Below, in pieces: positions 17,718 through 27,665 of a stretch of DNA of 64,000 bases (positions are counted from its first letter, which is position 1; every line of letters begins with the position of its first letter). The notes beneath the pieces were generated by a model, which had not been told where the DNA came from, made no database searches, and saw nothing but the letters and a program-made list of their open reading frames with translations. The position numbers and the translations under genes were made by a program. The stretch covers positions 1 to 64,000 of the forward strand of contig NZ_ANFM02000003.1 in the NCBI RefSeq assembly GCF_000333895.2, given 5' to 3'. Source of the DNA: Grimontia indica (GTDB lineage: Bacteria > Pseudomonadota > Gammaproteobacteria > Enterobacterales > Vibrionaceae).

Positions 17718-19057
17718 ACCAGCTTTTCGTTAGCCAGCCAATCAGCTAACGCGCGGCGGGAGATTTTTATCCCGCCATCCAGCAAATGCTTCGGAATCGA
17801 GTATGCGGCTTTAGGCACCTGGTGGGACGGCAGCAACGACTTGGCGTAAGCCAGAAAGTCACCTTGATTGACATTGCCCATCACCAACGCAACAGGAACC
17901 TGTCCCCACTTGGCATCCACTACGGGCAAAATAAACAATTGCTCAATCCCTTCAAAGCCTGAAAGCACCCTTTCAATACTTTCCGGCTGCACATTTTCCC
18001 CGCCACAGATAAACATGTTATCTAAGCGGCCAAGAATCTGAAGTTCGCCCTCTACCCATTCACCTTTATCTTTAGTCGCAAACCATCCGTCCGACAAAGG
18101 CTCCAACTTTCCGCCAATGAGGTAACCCGATGAAAGCGTGTCTCCTTTCACCATGATTTCCCCAAGGCTGGAAAGCATAAGTTCCCGATGCGGAAGCGGA
18201 CGACCTACTGAGAAGCATCCATCCACCCGTTTTGCCGTGATGGTCGATGCCATTTCTGTCATCCCATAACCGCACCAACAACCAATACCTTTTGCTTCAG
18301 CTTCATCCACCAGCGCTTGCGGAATCACTGCACCGCCTAAAAGTACGGATGTTAACGAAGAAGGAAACTCCACCTTTAGCAATCGCTGCAATTGCGTTGG
18401 TACCAAGGAAGCGTGTGTTACACCTTCTAGAGCCGAGTGTAATGCGTCACCTTTCGTCTCTGCAATCTTCAGAGTCGCCCCGCATTGTAACCACCGCCAG
18501 ACAATGGCAAGACCGGAAACATGAAATAACGGCAAGGAAAGAAGCCAGCAATCACTTTCACCAAAAGGCATCAGTGAAAACAATCCGCTGGCGCTAGCTA
18601 AATGAGCGTTAGCATTGTGAGTGGCCGCTTTGGGTGTCCCCGTCGAGCCGGAAGTCAGCACGAGGGTCAGGATGTCATTGGTATCAAATGGCACCACATC
18701 AGACTGCTGCCATTTACTAGAAGAAAATGCGGTATGCGGGTCGATAACCATCTCAATCCCCGCGTTCTCGAGCACTTCTTTTTGGAGTGCTGGAGAGAAA
18801 GCCGGATTGATCAGCAGCGTTTTCAAGCCTTGTTGCCAGGCAGCAAGGATAACTAAAAGGGTTTGGTAATCATTTTGAGAGGAGATGGCTACATAGCGAT
18901 TATGCGGTTTGGGCAGCAACGGCATACTGCCTATATCTGAAACAAGGCGCTGCCAACTAATAGCCTCGCCTTCCAGATATAAAGCAGTATGCTGGGGTTT
19001 TACCTCACCCCAGTAAAGCCAAGGCCAAGTATCAAAACTTATGGGTGCGCCTGCCAT
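17708..19057 (-). CDS. menE: o-Succinylbenzoate-CoA ligase
   Basis: Activates o-succinylbenzoate with ATP and CoA in menaquinone synthesis. It is a 449-residue ANL-superfamily adenylate-forming enzyme with the P-loop [12 protein letters not shown] (about residues 132-143), motif GYGMTEMAS, and the C-terminal hinge/lysine region [14 protein letters not shown] with KISRRAL. It is the last gene of the men operon. Its start overlaps menC by 19 bp, and its 3' end overlaps the convergent LplT-PlsC gene by 10 bp. Confidence 0.95.
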   Translation of the reverse strand: MAGAPISFDTWPWLYWGEVKPQHTALYLEGEAISWQRLVSDIGSMPLLPKPHNRYVAISSQNDYQTLLVILAAWQQGLKTLLINPAFSPALQKEVLENAGIEMVIDPHTAFSSSKWQQSDVVPFDTNDILTLVLTSGSTGTPKAATHNANAHLASASGLFSLMPFGESDCWLLSLPLFHVSGLAIVWRWLQCGATLKIAETKGDALHSALEGVTHASLVPTQLQRLLKVEFPSSLTSVLLGGAVIPQALVDEAEAKGIGCWCGYGMTEMASTITAKRVDGCFSVGRPLPHRELMLSSLGEIMVKGDTLSSGYLIGGKLEPLSDGWFATKDKGEWVEGELQILGRLDNMFICGGENVQPESIERVLSGFEGIEQLFILPVVDAKWGQVPVALVMGNVNQGDFLAYAKSLLPSHQVPKAAYSIPKHLLDGGIKISRRALADWLANEKLVQR

Positions 19058-20019
19058 ACCACTTCACAGTCAGTCAGCGTTTTCAGTGGTAACTCACAGC
19101 CAGGCCACGCTTGCTCTAGCTGCTCACCAAACAATGAGACCGTATCAAGCCCCGGTAAGGTTTCCGGCGTTAGCCAGTGGGCGATGCGCGCCAATGTATT
19201 GAGGCCAAAACTGGATTCAATACTGGAGCTGATCACCACTTCCATCCCCATGGTATGGGCATGCTCAACCAGTGATTTCACTGTTTGAAGTGAGCCCACC
19301 AAAGTGGGTTTAATCACGATCGCAGACAATCCGGTTTTGTATTCTAGCGAAAAGCCTTCATCGCGCAGGGTTTCATCCCATGCAATGGCAATTCCGGTTT
19401 CTTCACTGAATGCGAGGCTTTGCTCGGGCGTCTGACAAGGCTCTTCTAAAAAGGCGATGCGGGAACGGAAAGCGGGATTCACATAATTGGCAAACTGCGC
19501 TGCTTTTGCCGGCGTCCACTGGCGGTTGGCATCCAGTCGAAGGCGCAAATCTGGAAGGATTTCCAGAAACATGTTCACCACCATGCCGTCGCGAATAGGC
19601 TCGTAGAGGCCCACTTTAATTTTCGCGACTTTCTCGCCCGGCAATTCAGCGAGCTTTTCAACCAGCTCATCTGGATCGCCGCTACACAACGGCGCAGCGA
19701 GGAAATTACCTTCAGCCGGGATTTCACCATCAAGTTCCGCAAGTGCAACGGACAAACCAAAAGCGACGGATGGATAGAGCGTGTCCCAATCTATTTCGTC
19801 GCCTTCCAGCCACTGCGCTAAACAAAGCTCAATCTGAGTTTGTGCTTGCTCGATGGTTTCAGCACTGAACTCTGGCAAAGGTGCAATTTCGCCTCTGCCA
19901 GATTTCTCACCATCTTTAAGTTCGACAATCAAGCCATCTCGCTGTGCCAGACGGGTGTGACGCAAAATCACACCACTGTCCATCGGCAACGAATAACGGT
20001 AAAGCGTTGCGTGCTTCAT
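19039..20019 (-). CDS. menC: o-Succinylbenzoate synthase
   Basis: Enolase-superfamily dehydratase converting SHCHC to o-succinylbenzoate. It has 326 residues. The lysine acid/base pair region [10 protein letters not shown] (KxK), the metal ligands in [14 protein letters not shown] and AWDETL, and the second Lys in [10 protein letters not shown] are all visible. It starts 12 bp after menB and overlaps menE, indicating a polycistronic transcript. Confidence 0.95.
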   Translation of the reverse strand: MKHATLYRYSLPMDSGVILRHTRLAQRDGLIVELKDGEKSGRGEIAPLPEFSAETIEQAQTQIELCLAQWLEGDEIDWDTLYPSVAFGLSVALAELDGEIPAEGNFLAAPLCSGDPDELVEKLAELPGEKVAKIKVGLYEPIRDGMVVNMFLEILPDLRLRLDANRQWTPAKAAQFANYVNPAFRSRIAFLEEPCQTPEQSLAFSEETGIAIAWDETLRDEGFSLEYKTGLSAIVIKPTLVGSLQTVKSLVEHAHTMGMEVVISSSIESSFGLNTLARIAHWLTPETLPGLDTVSLFGEQLEQAWPGCELPLKTLTDCEVVWQAHP

Positions 20020-20031
20020 CTTCCCACCCTG

Positions 20032-20898
20032 CTATGGGTTACGTGGGAATTTGTCGAAGTCTGGGCGACGTTTTTCATTGAAAGCGTTGCGGCCTTCCTG
20101 ACCTTCTTCGGTCATGTAGAACAACATGGTGGCGTTACCCGCCAGCTCTTGCAGACCCGCCTGACCATCACAGTCAGCATTCAGAGCCGCTTTCAGGCAG
20201 CGCAGCGCCATTGGGCTATGCTGTAGCACTTCACGACACCAACGTGCAGTTTCACGCTCAAGCTCCGCGTAAGGCACTACGTGGTTAACCAGACCCATAT
20301 CCACCGCTTCTTGCGCATCGTAGAAGCGGCAAAGGAACCAGATCTCTCGGGCTTTTTTCTGACCCACGATACGTGCCATGTAAGACGCGCCCCAACCGCC
20401 GTCGAAAGAACCAACTTTCGGGCCAGTCTGACCAAATTGCGCGTTGTCTGCTGCGATCGTCAAGTCACACATCATGTGAAGCACATGACCACCACCCACA
20501 GCGTAGCCCGCTACAGAGGCAATCACAGGCTTAGGACAGGTACGGATTTGGCGTTGGAAGTCCAGCACGTTCAAGTGGTGTGTACCTTCGTCATCACGGT
20601 AGCCGCCGTAGTCGCCACGGATCTTCTGGTCACCACCGGAACAGAACGCATGCTCACCCTGGCCACGCAGCACAATCACACCCACTTTTTCGTCGTAGCG
20701 TGCATCGGCCAGCGCTTTGATCATCTCTTTCACTGTTTGAGGGCGGAATGCATTGCGGACTTCAGGACGGTTGATAGTGATTCGCGCGATACCGTCTTCC
20801 GATTTTTCAAAAAGGATATCTTCATAGCCTTCAGAGCAATCATTCCACACCACTGGTGCATACAGTTCCTGTTCGGTTAAACCTGTTGTTCTAGCCAT
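20032..20898 (-). CDS. menB: 1,4-Dihydroxy-2-naphthoyl-CoA synthase
   Basis: Crotonase-fold enzyme closing the naphthoate ring from o-succinylbenzoyl-CoA. It has 288 residues. The motifs [31 protein letters not shown] (oxyanion and substrate loop), [21 protein letters not shown] and [10 protein letters not shown] are those of MenB. It sits between menH (24 bp upstream) and menC (12 bp downstream). Confidence 0.97.
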   Translation of the reverse strand: MARTTGLTEQELYAPVVWNDCSEGYEDILFEKSEDGIARITINRPEVRNAFRPQTVKEMIKALADARYDEKVGVIVLRGQGEHAFCSGGDQKIRGDYGGYRDDEGTHHLNVLDFQRQIRTCPKPVIASVAGYAVGGGHVLHMMCDLTIAADNAQFGQTGPKVGSFDGGWGASYMARIVGQKKAREIWFLCRFYDAQEAVDMGLVNHVVPYAELERETARWCREVLQHSPMALRCLKAALNADCDGQAGLQELAGNATMLFYMTEEGQEGRNAFNEKRRPDFDKFPRNP

Positions 20899-20922
20899 AG
20901 CATTACCATCTAAATCATTAAG

Positions 20923-21717
20923 TTAATTAGGTTCAATCAGCCGCTTAATCGACTGGCAATACAGCAAAGGCTGCTCTGCATGAATGTTGTGGCCGGCGTC
21001 TGGGACAATGGAATAAGACAGTCCCGAATGCATCGCCAATGCCAGAAACTTATTGTCCTTCTCACCACATAGGTAATGCACCTTTGCTGGCAACATTCTG
21101 AGCAAATCGCCCAGAAAATCCTGTTGGGATAAGGATGTAGCACGCAGCATACTTGCCACTTTTGTACCGAGGTTATCACTGCGCTTAACGATCAAACTTT
21201 GTCTTTGCGCATGATTTAGTGAGGAAAATACAGGTTGTTGGTACCAATCTTGAAGCACATCAACAATGGGCTCATTTTCAAAACGCACCGCCCATTTTTC
21301 ATCATGTTCACGCCTTGCCGCTCTCTCGGGTTCAGGTAAACCTGGATGCCCATTTTCGATAATAAGCCCAGCGAAAGGAGCACAGATTACCCTCAGAGAG
21401 CTTGAATAGTGGGTGGCGAGATACATAGCAATGCGTGCGCCCAGCGAATAGCCGACAAGCCAAAAAGGTGAAGACAATGTCTCGCTGATCGTTGCTATTA
21501 CTTTGATGCAGGTATCTTCAAAGCCGACCGCTTCAATATGTTGGCTACCACCGTGTCCCGGCAAATCGATAGCCAGGCACAGATACTCTTTGGAAAGCTC
21601 ATCAATGACAGGTTGCCAATCCCTATGATCGCCAAGCAGGCCATGAAGGAAAACAAGGGCAGGTTTGTCCGCCTGCCCTTGGAGGGAATAATTCAATCTT
21701 TCAGAGCAGTTCTGCAT
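20923..21717 (-). CDS. menH: SHCHC synthase (alpha/beta hydrolase)
   Basis: Eliminates pyruvate from SEPHCHC to give SHCHC. It has 264 residues from ATG 21717. The nucleophile elbow GYSLGA, the HGLLGD oxyanion motif and the C-terminal catalytic His (DAGHNIHAEQP) are visible. The open frame runs on into menD (to 21783), but MQNCSERLNYSL begins at the domain start and overlaps the menD end by 17 bp, as usual for this operon. Confidence 0.93.
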   Translation of the reverse strand: MQNCSERLNYSLQGQADKPALVFLHGLLGDHRDWQPVIDELSKEYLCLAIDLPGHGGSQHIEAVGFEDTCIKVIATISETLSSPFWLVGYSLGARIAMYLATHYSSSLRVICAPFAGLIIENGHPGLPEPERAARREHDEKWAVRFENEPIVDVLQDWYQQPVFSSLNHAQRQSLIVKRSDNLGTKVASMLRATSLSQQDFLGDLLRMLPAKVHYLCGEKDNKFLALAMHSGLSYSIVPDAGHNIHAEQPLLYCQSIKRLIEPN

Positions 21718-23407
21718 TGGCAATTTCACCAAACATCGCTTTAAGTGCCTTGCCGCACTCGCCCGCCCCAACCTTGAGTTCAATCACCGTAGTTCCCGGC
21801 GTAGACTGCGCATCAATGCATTGTGCTCGCGCGGTTTCCAGCGATGAAGGGCAACCATAGTTGAACCCGAACATCGCCGCCGCGTGTGAGAAATCAGTGC
21901 CATGCGGCATGCGATAGAAGGTTTCTTTGTTCGCATCCGGCACCGGTAACATATCGAAAATGCCGCCGCCATCATTGTTAATAATGATCAGCGCAAATGG
22001 CTGCGGATTGTTTGCCAGTAACGAAAGGCTGTTGAGGTCATAAAGCGCGGAAGTGTCGCCCATCAGCATCACCATCGGACGCTGTCTTGCACGCTGAACG
22101 CCAGAAGCCGTGGCAATCAGACCATCGATACCCGATGCACCGCGATTGGCAAACACGGCTTTTTCTGGCAGGTGACTGCACATATCCAACAGACGGATTG
22201 CCATGCTGTTTCCAATAAAGAGGTCGCTCTCTTTCGAAAGCCAATGGCTGAAGTCAGCAGCTAAGGAGACTTCTGACAGCGATTCATCAGACGCCGCCAA
22301 TCGCTCAAAATATTGTTGGCTTGCCACAACCAACGCATCAGCCCAACGTGCGTGTTCGTTATCACGAGTGATTTCCGTCATGGCCAACGCCACATTTGCC
22401 AGTGGCGCATTGATGCGCAACCCCTGTTTATGACTTGGGTCCAGCCTTCCTGGATGTTTCTCTACCAACCAGTACGTCCCCTCAAACTGGTTGATAAACT
22501 GGCTGAGGCGCTTTGACACCAAACGGCTGCCAAATTGAACGATAATATCAGCTTGGTTCAGCACTTCAGCACACGCAGGGTTTTGTAGCCAAACATCAAA
22601 ACCTGCGAATGCAGAGCCTTGGCTCGCTTGCGGGTCGCAGAGAAGAGGCCAGTGAAGTTTCTGAGCCAGCGCATCAATAGCTCGGCGCTCTCGTAAAGAG
22701 GCCTTACCCACCACCAACACACCTTTTTGTTGCTGGAGCTGAGCCCAATCGCGCAAAGGCTGGCTTAAATCTGCGCGTGAAGGCGTGAAGGACAAGTAAG
22801 GCTCATCACTCTCCAGCCAGGTTCGTACTGGCTCAAGGTATACCGAAGCGTCTTCCATTTCCCCGTATAAAGGTTCAGGGAACGGACAGTTGATATGATA
22901 ACTCCCGCCCAGTTCTGACTGACAATGCAGCCCCTCTGACACTGTCGACAATAACCAAGCTGGCGAAATGTGTTCTGTGGGTGACGGCAGGAAACTCGTC
23001 ACTTCTGCATGCTCGCTGAAAATGCCCTGCTGGCTGATTGCCTGGTTGGCGCCACATTGAATAAGCTCAGGCGGACGGTCAGCAGTCAGAAGCACTAATT
23101 TTTCGCGGGTTAAACGGCTTTCTGCCACAGCTGGCAGCAAATTCGCCACCGCTGTACCGGACGTAACAATCACAGCAACAGGATTGTCAGAGGCTTTGGC
23201 CAACCCCAGCGCTAAAAAGCCTAAACCACGCTCATCGAAATGGGTATGAAGGCAAATAGAGGAATCAAGGCTTTGGAGTCTTTCCGCTTCCAACGTTAGC
23301 GGTGTTGAACGCGAGCCCGGTGCAGTACAAATGTCTTTCACACCCGCACGTTGCAGCGACATCAAAATCAGTCTCGCCCAGATACGGTTGATGGTTGAAG
23401 GCTTCAT
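21701..23407 (-). CDS. menD: SEPHCHC synthase
   Basis: Thiamine-diphosphate enzyme joining 2-oxoglutarate and isochorismate. It has 568 residues. N-terminal CTAPGSRSTPLTLEAE contains the catalytic-Glu region. The ThDP-binding motif GDTSALYDLNSLSLLANN, with an NNDGGGIF ending, is in the C-terminal third. It overlaps menF by 4 bp (ATGA), which suggests translational coupling, and menH starts within its end. Confidence 0.96.
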   Translation of the reverse strand: MKPSTINRIWARLILMSLQRAGVKDICTAPGSRSTPLTLEAERLQSLDSSICLHTHFDERGLGFLALGLAKASDNPVAVIVTSGTAVANLLPAVAESRLTREKLVLLTADRPPELIQCGANQAISQQGIFSEHAEVTSFLPSPTEHISPAWLLSTVSEGLHCQSELGGSYHINCPFPEPLYGEMEDASVYLEPVRTWLESDEPYLSFTPSRADLSQPLRDWAQLQQQKGVLVVGKASLRERRAIDALAQKLHWPLLCDPQASQGSAFAGFDVWLQNPACAEVLNQADIIVQFGSRLVSKRLSQFINQFEGTYWLVEKHPGRLDPSHKQGLRINAPLANVALAMTEITRDNEHARWADALVVASQQYFERLAASDESLSEVSLAADFSHWLSKESDLFIGNSMAIRLLDMCSHLPEKAVFANRGASGIDGLIATASGVQRARQRPMVMLMGDTSALYDLNSLSLLANNPQPFALIIINNDGGGIFDMLPVPDANKETFYRMPHGTDFSHAAAMFGFNYGCPSSLETARAQCIDAQSTPGTTVIELKVGAGECGKALKAMFGEIANAELL

Positions 23408-24741
23408 CCGGCCTTTTTCTCCATATGTTTGTCGGGCGAAGGGCCTAGCAGGTTTCTGAGAGTCGCCATTTTCCGGTCAAGCTCTTTCCACTCGCTTTCC
23501 GCCACTGAACCCGGCACGATGCCTGCGCCCGCAAATAGATGCACCTTGTTATCAACAATCAGGGCGCTGCGGATAGCGACACAGAATTCACTTTGCTCAG
23601 GGCTAAGGTAACCCACCGAGCCGCTGTACCAGCCGCGAACGAAGGGTTCATTCTCAACGATAAAATCCACTGCTTTCTCGCGGGGTAAACCTGCCACCGC
23701 AGCGGTTGGTTGTAACAAATCCAGCAATGTGGAAGAAGGTACATCAGCGACTAAATTCGCCTCAATATCGCGCTTTAAGTGCTGCACATTGCGAAGACGC
23801 ACTAAGTGAGGCGTGACTTCAACATCCAATTGCTCGCTATGCGGATTCAGTCGCTGGGTGATGTCTTCCACCACCAAGCGGTTTTCATAGATATTTTTGC
23901 TGTCATTGAGCAGCCAGGTCGCCAGTAAAAGGTCTTCCTCGGCGTCTTTGCCGCGACCTATGGTACCTGCGAGTGCTTCAGTATAGAGTTCGCTGTCATC
24001 GCGCCAGAATAAGCGCTCCGGCGTCGAGCCAACAAAACAGTGCTTTTCATCCAGCGCCAACAGGAAGTGAAAGTTGGACTTATTTATCTCGACAGAGGCT
24101 TTAAGCAGGCTGGCTGCGGGTAAGGTTCGGTCAAGCTCAAGCGTTGTCTTACGCGCCAGTACTACTTTCTGCAGTTCGGTTGTTTCAATCGCCGACAACG
24201 CATCCCCAATCATGGTCGACCATTGGCCAAACTCTGGCTGATGTTGGGTTGCCAACACGTCGCAATCCGGATGGGATAAGCGTTGGGATTGAGTGATTAG
24301 CTTAGATAATGCCGCGCGAACTTTTAACAGGTCATCACAAAGATTCAGCGTGATTGACCACTGACCCTCTCGGCAAGCCATCTCGATCTGCGGCAGGAAA
24401 AAGAAAGACTGAAGACAACGCTGATTGCGCTCCGTACGTCCGTCAAAAGAACGTCCGCCCCAAATGCGCTGACCTTTGACAAGTTGACGCTCAGCAGAGG
24501 CAGGATCAGAAAAGGTTTTAACCTGACCAAGTGCCAACACCTGCTCTGTACCGTCTCGGGTTTGCCAATAGAACTTAGGGAATAATGGCTGGGTATGTAG
24601 CCAGTCGATAGGATCGGTACGCTCAGGCCATTGGAATGGCAGCGTGATCTGCTTGGGGAGTGGCGACACTGTCGACAGGGATTCAACAAGCCTGGCGATA
24701 GCTTGGCTTAAATCGGTCAAACTAACCTCACTTACACTCAC
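23404..24741 (-). CDS. menF: Isochorismate synthase MenF
   Basis: Chorismate-binding enzyme making isochorismate, the first committed step to menaquinone. It has 445 residues. C-terminal signatures include FVGSTPERLFWR, ALAGTIGRG, HLKRDIEANL, LLQPTAAVAGLPRE and GWYSGSVGYL...FCVAIRSAL. The likely start is GTG at 24741 (MSVSEVSLTD); the ribosome site is weak (CAGG close to the GTG), so the start is uncertain. It is first in menFDHBCE, with the promoter in the gap shared with divergent alaA. Confidence 0.93.
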   Translation of the reverse strand: MSVSEVSLTDLSQAIARLVESLSTVSPLPKQITLPFQWPERTDPIDWLHTQPLFPKFYWQTRDGTEQVLALGQVKTFSDPASAERQLVKGQRIWGGRSFDGRTERNQRCLQSFFFLPQIEMACREGQWSITLNLCDDLLKVRAALSKLITQSQRLSHPDCDVLATQHQPEFGQWSTMIGDALSAIETTELQKVVLARKTTLELDRTLPAASLLKASVEINKSNFHFLLALDEKHCFVGSTPERLFWRDDSELYTEALAGTIGRGKDAEEDLLLATWLLNDSKNIYENRLVVEDITQRLNPHSEQLDVEVTPHLVRLRNVQHLKRDIEANLVADVPSSTLLDLLQPTAAVAGLPREKAVDFIVENEPFVRGWYSGSVGYLSPEQSEFCVAIRSALIVDNKVHLFAGAGIVPGSVAESEWKELDRKMATLRNLLGPSPDKHMEKKAG

Positions 24742-25106
24742 AACCTGAAAGGTAATGTCCGATTCCCTGGGAGACCCAAATGCTGCATGGCGTGGCTGCG
24801 AAGACTTTCTTTTCTGTGTTTGTCAGAACATCCTGCGATGACGAATGCGCAAAATACCATCACTTCGGTTAATTTCGCATCAAGCTCCGCCAATTTACGA
24901 CAAACTCGATAAAATTTCCTGTTGGAAAGCCATTCTACAACCTTATTGATTGTGATGAAATCCGAATGTTCTAGAATAATATTCCAACAAATAAGGATTT
25001 AATTGCTTATATTTCTTCTTTTCCTCATTTTTTACTATTCACTACTTATATATGCCCTTTCGTTAGTGTAATTTACTGGAAACACTTAAAAATAAGCTCA
25101 GGAATC
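24742..25106. other. Divergent control region menF / alaA
   Basis: A 365-bp gap between divergent genes. The alaA side is very AT-rich. AGGA lies a few bases before the alaA ATG. No confident -35/-10 pair or known operator was identified. A 30-codon frame at 24780-24872 on the plus strand (preceded by GGGAG) has no recognisable character. Confidence 0.4.
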
Positions 25107-26324
25107 ATGATGCAAGAAATCGGGATGTCGACGAAGCTGGACAACGTTTGCTACGACATTCGTGGTCCAGTGATGAAAGAGGCAAAACGCCTCGAAGAAG
25201 AAGGCCACAAAATTCTCAAACTGAACATCGGCAACCCAGCCCCATTTGGTTTCGACGCACCGGATGAAATTCTGGTCGACGTGATCCGAAATCTGCCGAC
25301 TTCTCAGGGTTATTGTGATTCCAAAGGAATTTACTCCGCGCGTAAAGCAGTGGTTCAGCACTACCAAAAGCGCGGCATGTTGGATTTGGATGTTGAGGAC
25401 GTTTACCTGGGTAATGGCGTCTCTGAGCTGATCGTGATGGCAATGCAGGCGCTGCTGAATGGCGGTGACGAGCTGCTGGTGCCTTCTCCGGACTATCCGC
25501 TGTGGACAGCAGCAGTCTCTCTGTCTGGCGGTAAGCCCGTTCATTACATGTGTGATGAAGAATCGGACTGGTACCCAGATCTGGATGACATCAAAGCCAA
25601 GATCACGCCAAATACCAAAGGCATTGTGCTGATCAACCCAAATAACCCAACGGGTGCGGTTTACAGCCGTGACTTCCTGCTGGAAATTGCGGAAATAGCC
25701 CGTCAAAACAACCTGATCATTTTCGCGGACGAAATCTACGACAAGATCCTCTACGACGGTGCTCAACACCATTCTATGGCACCGCTAGCACCTGATGTCT
25801 TCTGTGTGACCTTCAGTGGCCTGTCGAAATCCTACCGTGTGTGTGGTTTCCGCTCTGGCTGGATGATCCTGTCAGGTCCTCGCCATCTGGCGAAAGGCTA
25901 TATCGCAGGGCTGGAGATGCTGGCGTCAATGCGCTTGTGTGCAAACGTACCCATGCAGCATGCAATCCAAACCGCGTTGGGTGGTTACCAAAGTATCAAT
26001 GAACTGATTCTGCCGGGTGGCCGTTTGCTGGAGCAACGAGATAAAGCGTGGGAATTGTTGAACCAGATCCCGGGGATTAGTTGCGTGAAACCAAAAGGCG
26101 CGCTGTATCTGTTCCCGAAAATCGACACTAAGAAATACAGCATTCATAACGATGAAAAGATGATGCTGGACTTTCTGCTGCAAGAGAAAGTACTGATGGT
26201 TCATGGAACGGGCTTTAACTGGCACAAGCCGGATCACTTCCGAATTGTCACTCTGCCTCGTGTGGATGATTTGGAAATGGCTATCGGCCGCTTCGAACGA
26301 TTCTTATCGACGTATCGTCAGTAA
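25107..26324 (+). CDS. alaA: Glutamate-pyruvate aminotransferase AlaA
   Basis: PLP-dependent class I aminotransferase for alanine synthesis. It has 405 residues. N-terminal YDIRGPVMKEAKRLEEEGHKILKLNIGNPAPFGF is diagnostic for AlaA/YfbQ. NPNNPTGAVYS, FADEIYDKI and the PLP-lysine motif SGLSKSYRVCGFRSGW are present. ATG ATG at 25107/25110 gives two possible starts. It ends 7 bp before a CTAG-repeat element that separates it from the convergent rhombosortase gene. Confidence 0.95.
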   Translation: MMQEIGMSTKLDNVCYDIRGPVMKEAKRLEEEGHKILKLNIGNPAPFGFDAPDEILVDVIRNLPTSQGYCDSKGIYSARKAVVQHYQKRGMLDLDVEDVYLGNGVSELIVMAMQALLNGGDELLVPSPDYPLWTAAVSLSGGKPVHYMCDEESDWYPDLDDIKAKITPNTKGIVLINPNNPTGAVYSRDFLLEIAEIARQNNLIIFADEIYDKILYDGAQHHSMAPLAPDVFCVTFSGLSKSYRVCGFRSGWMILSGPRHLAKGYIAGLEMLASMRLCANVPMQHAIQTALGGYQSINELILPGGRLLEQRDKAWELLNQIPGISCVKPKGALYLFPKIDTKKYSIHNDEKMMLDFLLQEKVLMVHGTGFNWHKPDHFRIVTLPRVDDLEMAIGRFERFLSTYRQ

Positions 26325-26331
26325 GGTAATA

Positions 26332-26463
26332 GGTCCTAGGGTCCTAGGGTCCTAGGGTCCTGCACAGATTTCATAGGCCTAGATTCAGATTCAAGCTATT
26401 TGCTCTCCCTAGGACCTTCTTTTCCTAGGATCTAGGGCCTGCTCTTCTCAGGACCTTCTTTCC
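26332..26463. repeat. CTAG-repeat element A
   Basis: The left side is 3.75 copies of the octamer GGTCCTAG (26332-26361). A 45-bp spacer follows, containing ATTCAAGCT and TTTGCTCT. The right side (26407-26463) has the inverted motif CCTAGGACC repeated irregularly, separated by TTCTTTT and TGCTCTTC. It lies between the convergent ends of alaA and the rhombosortase gene, and the right side is translated as the C terminus of the latter. It shares spacer sequence with element B. Confidence 0.92.
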
Positions 26464-27040
26464 ACACCAGCGCGAACGCCAGCCCGACGCAAGCCCCGGC
26501 TAAATGCGCCTGATAGGCAACGCCTGCGTCGATTAAGTCCGCAGTCATCGAGTCCCCGCCTGTGTAGGCTTCATATCCCAGCTTCAAAATCACGCCAATG
26601 AGCATCACCCACCCCAACGGCATTTTGTTTTGAATATCCCGCACCACGCCCCAAACAAACAAGCCATGTAACACACCTGAAAGCCCGGCATACCAATCAA
26701 AAGGGCTGACGAACATGACTGCCCCTATCACTGCCATCATCACCCAAACCATTGGGATAAGACTTCGGCTGCCGTAGTATTCGCGATGAAGAAAAGCGAG
26801 CACCACCAGCCCCGCTAGATTCATGGCAAGATGGATACCATTGGTGTGTGTTAGGTTTCCTGTTACGATTCGCCACCATTGCCCTGCAAGAATATCCGTG
26901 CGATCCCATACCATGATTTGATGGATAGTAGGGAATTGGGCAATGAGTATGATGATGGCGAGTAAGCCAACAAACCTAAGATGAGCCAATATGTGCTCCA
27001 AGCTTCGTGATATTAGTAAGTTATAGCGTACCGTGGTCAT
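26432..27040 (-). CDS. Rhombosortase-type rhomboid protease
   Basis: Intramembrane serine protease of 202 residues with about six transmembrane helices. The catalytic Ser121 lies in YAGLSGVLHGLF and His179 in AYQAHLAGA; HLAMN (70-74) is the oxyanion-side motif. The GLSGVLHGLF form is typical of rhombosortase (RrtA/RssP), which trims GlyGly-CTERM exoproteins. In V. cholerae a homologue lies near alaA, dgt and a DTW gene. The frame extends to 27274, but homology starts at ATG 27040 (MTTVRYNLLI). The C-terminal tail KEGPEKSRP and the TAG stop come from repeat element A, so the original 3' end has been replaced or extended. Confidence 0.82.
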   Translation of the reverse strand: MTTVRYNLLISRSLEHILAHLRFVGLLAIIILIAQFPTIHQIMVWDRTDILAGQWWRIVTGNLTHTNGIHLAMNLAGLVVLAFLHREYYGSRSLIPMVWVMMAVIGAVMFVSPFDWYAGLSGVLHGLFVWGVVRDIQNKMPLGWVMLIGVILKLGYEAYTGGDSMTADLIDAGVAYQAHLAGACVGLAFALVWKEGPEKSRP

Positions 27041-27665
27041 GAACCAGAAAGCCAGTCGATATTGTCCGCAGTGCGGAAAAGCCAACAAAGCCTGCATTTG
27101 CGCTTTCATCCAGAGGATTGAAAGTGATGTGCCTGTGATCGTCCTCCAGCACCCTTCAGAGGTTAAGCAGCCCATCGGTACGGCGCGTATTCTTTCTCTG
27201 TCGCTCCCAAACTGTCGAATCATCGTGGGAGAAGACTTCAGCGACAATGATGAGCTGAACCAACTTTTGGACAACGATGTTCATTACGCCCTGCTCTACC
27301 CGGCTGAAACGTCAGAGCCGATTGGGGACTGGCACGTTGACGCTGGCAAACAACGCGGTTTAATTTTACTCGACGGCACCTGGCGAAAAGCCTTTAAAAT
27401 GTATCAGCTTTCCCAAAATTTGCAGGCGCTTCCTTGCGTGAAATTGGATGATATCCAGAGCGGAAATTACCGCATCCGAAAATCCCCAGTCAATGGTGGC
27501 CTTTCAACGGTTGAAGCCGGCTTCCATGCCCTTTCAGCCATGGCAGGGGACAGTGAGCCTTTCGAGCCGCTAATGAATGCCTTCAATGAAATGATTGAGT
27601 TTCAGATAAAACAAATGCCGCCCGGTGTGTTTGAGCGGCATTATGGCGGGAAAGATAGGTCCTAG
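27039..27665 (+). CDS. DTW-domain protein (tRNA acp3U aminocarboxypropyltransferase family)
   Basis: A 208-residue SPOUT-like enzyme of the DTW/TapT family, which transfers an aminocarboxypropyl group from SAM to tRNA uridine. The N-terminal zinc motif CPQCGKANKACIC (residues 11-23) and the family motif LLDGTWRKAFKM are visible; HPSEVKQPIGTARI is also conserved. ATG 27039 shares two bases with the divergent rhombosortase ATG (TCATGA). The frame also allows a GTG two codons earlier. The stop TAG is contributed by the first octamer of repeat element B, so the last residues may be recent. Confidence 0.88.
   Translation: MNQKASRYCPQCGKANKACICAFIQRIESDVPVIVLQHPSEVKQPIGTARILSLSLPNCRIIVGEDFSDNDELNQLLDNDVHYALLYPAETSEPIGDWHVDAGKQRGLILLDGTWRKAFKMYQLSQNLQALPCVKLDDIQSGNYRIRKSPVNGGLSTVEAGFHALSAMAGDSEPFEPLMNAFNEMIEFQIKQMPPGVFERHYGGKDRS

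Noticed and set aside
24780-24872. 30-codon frame before alaA (possible leader peptide)
   Set aside because: It has a GGGAG upstream but no attenuator structure or amino-acid run expected of a leader peptide; likely chance.
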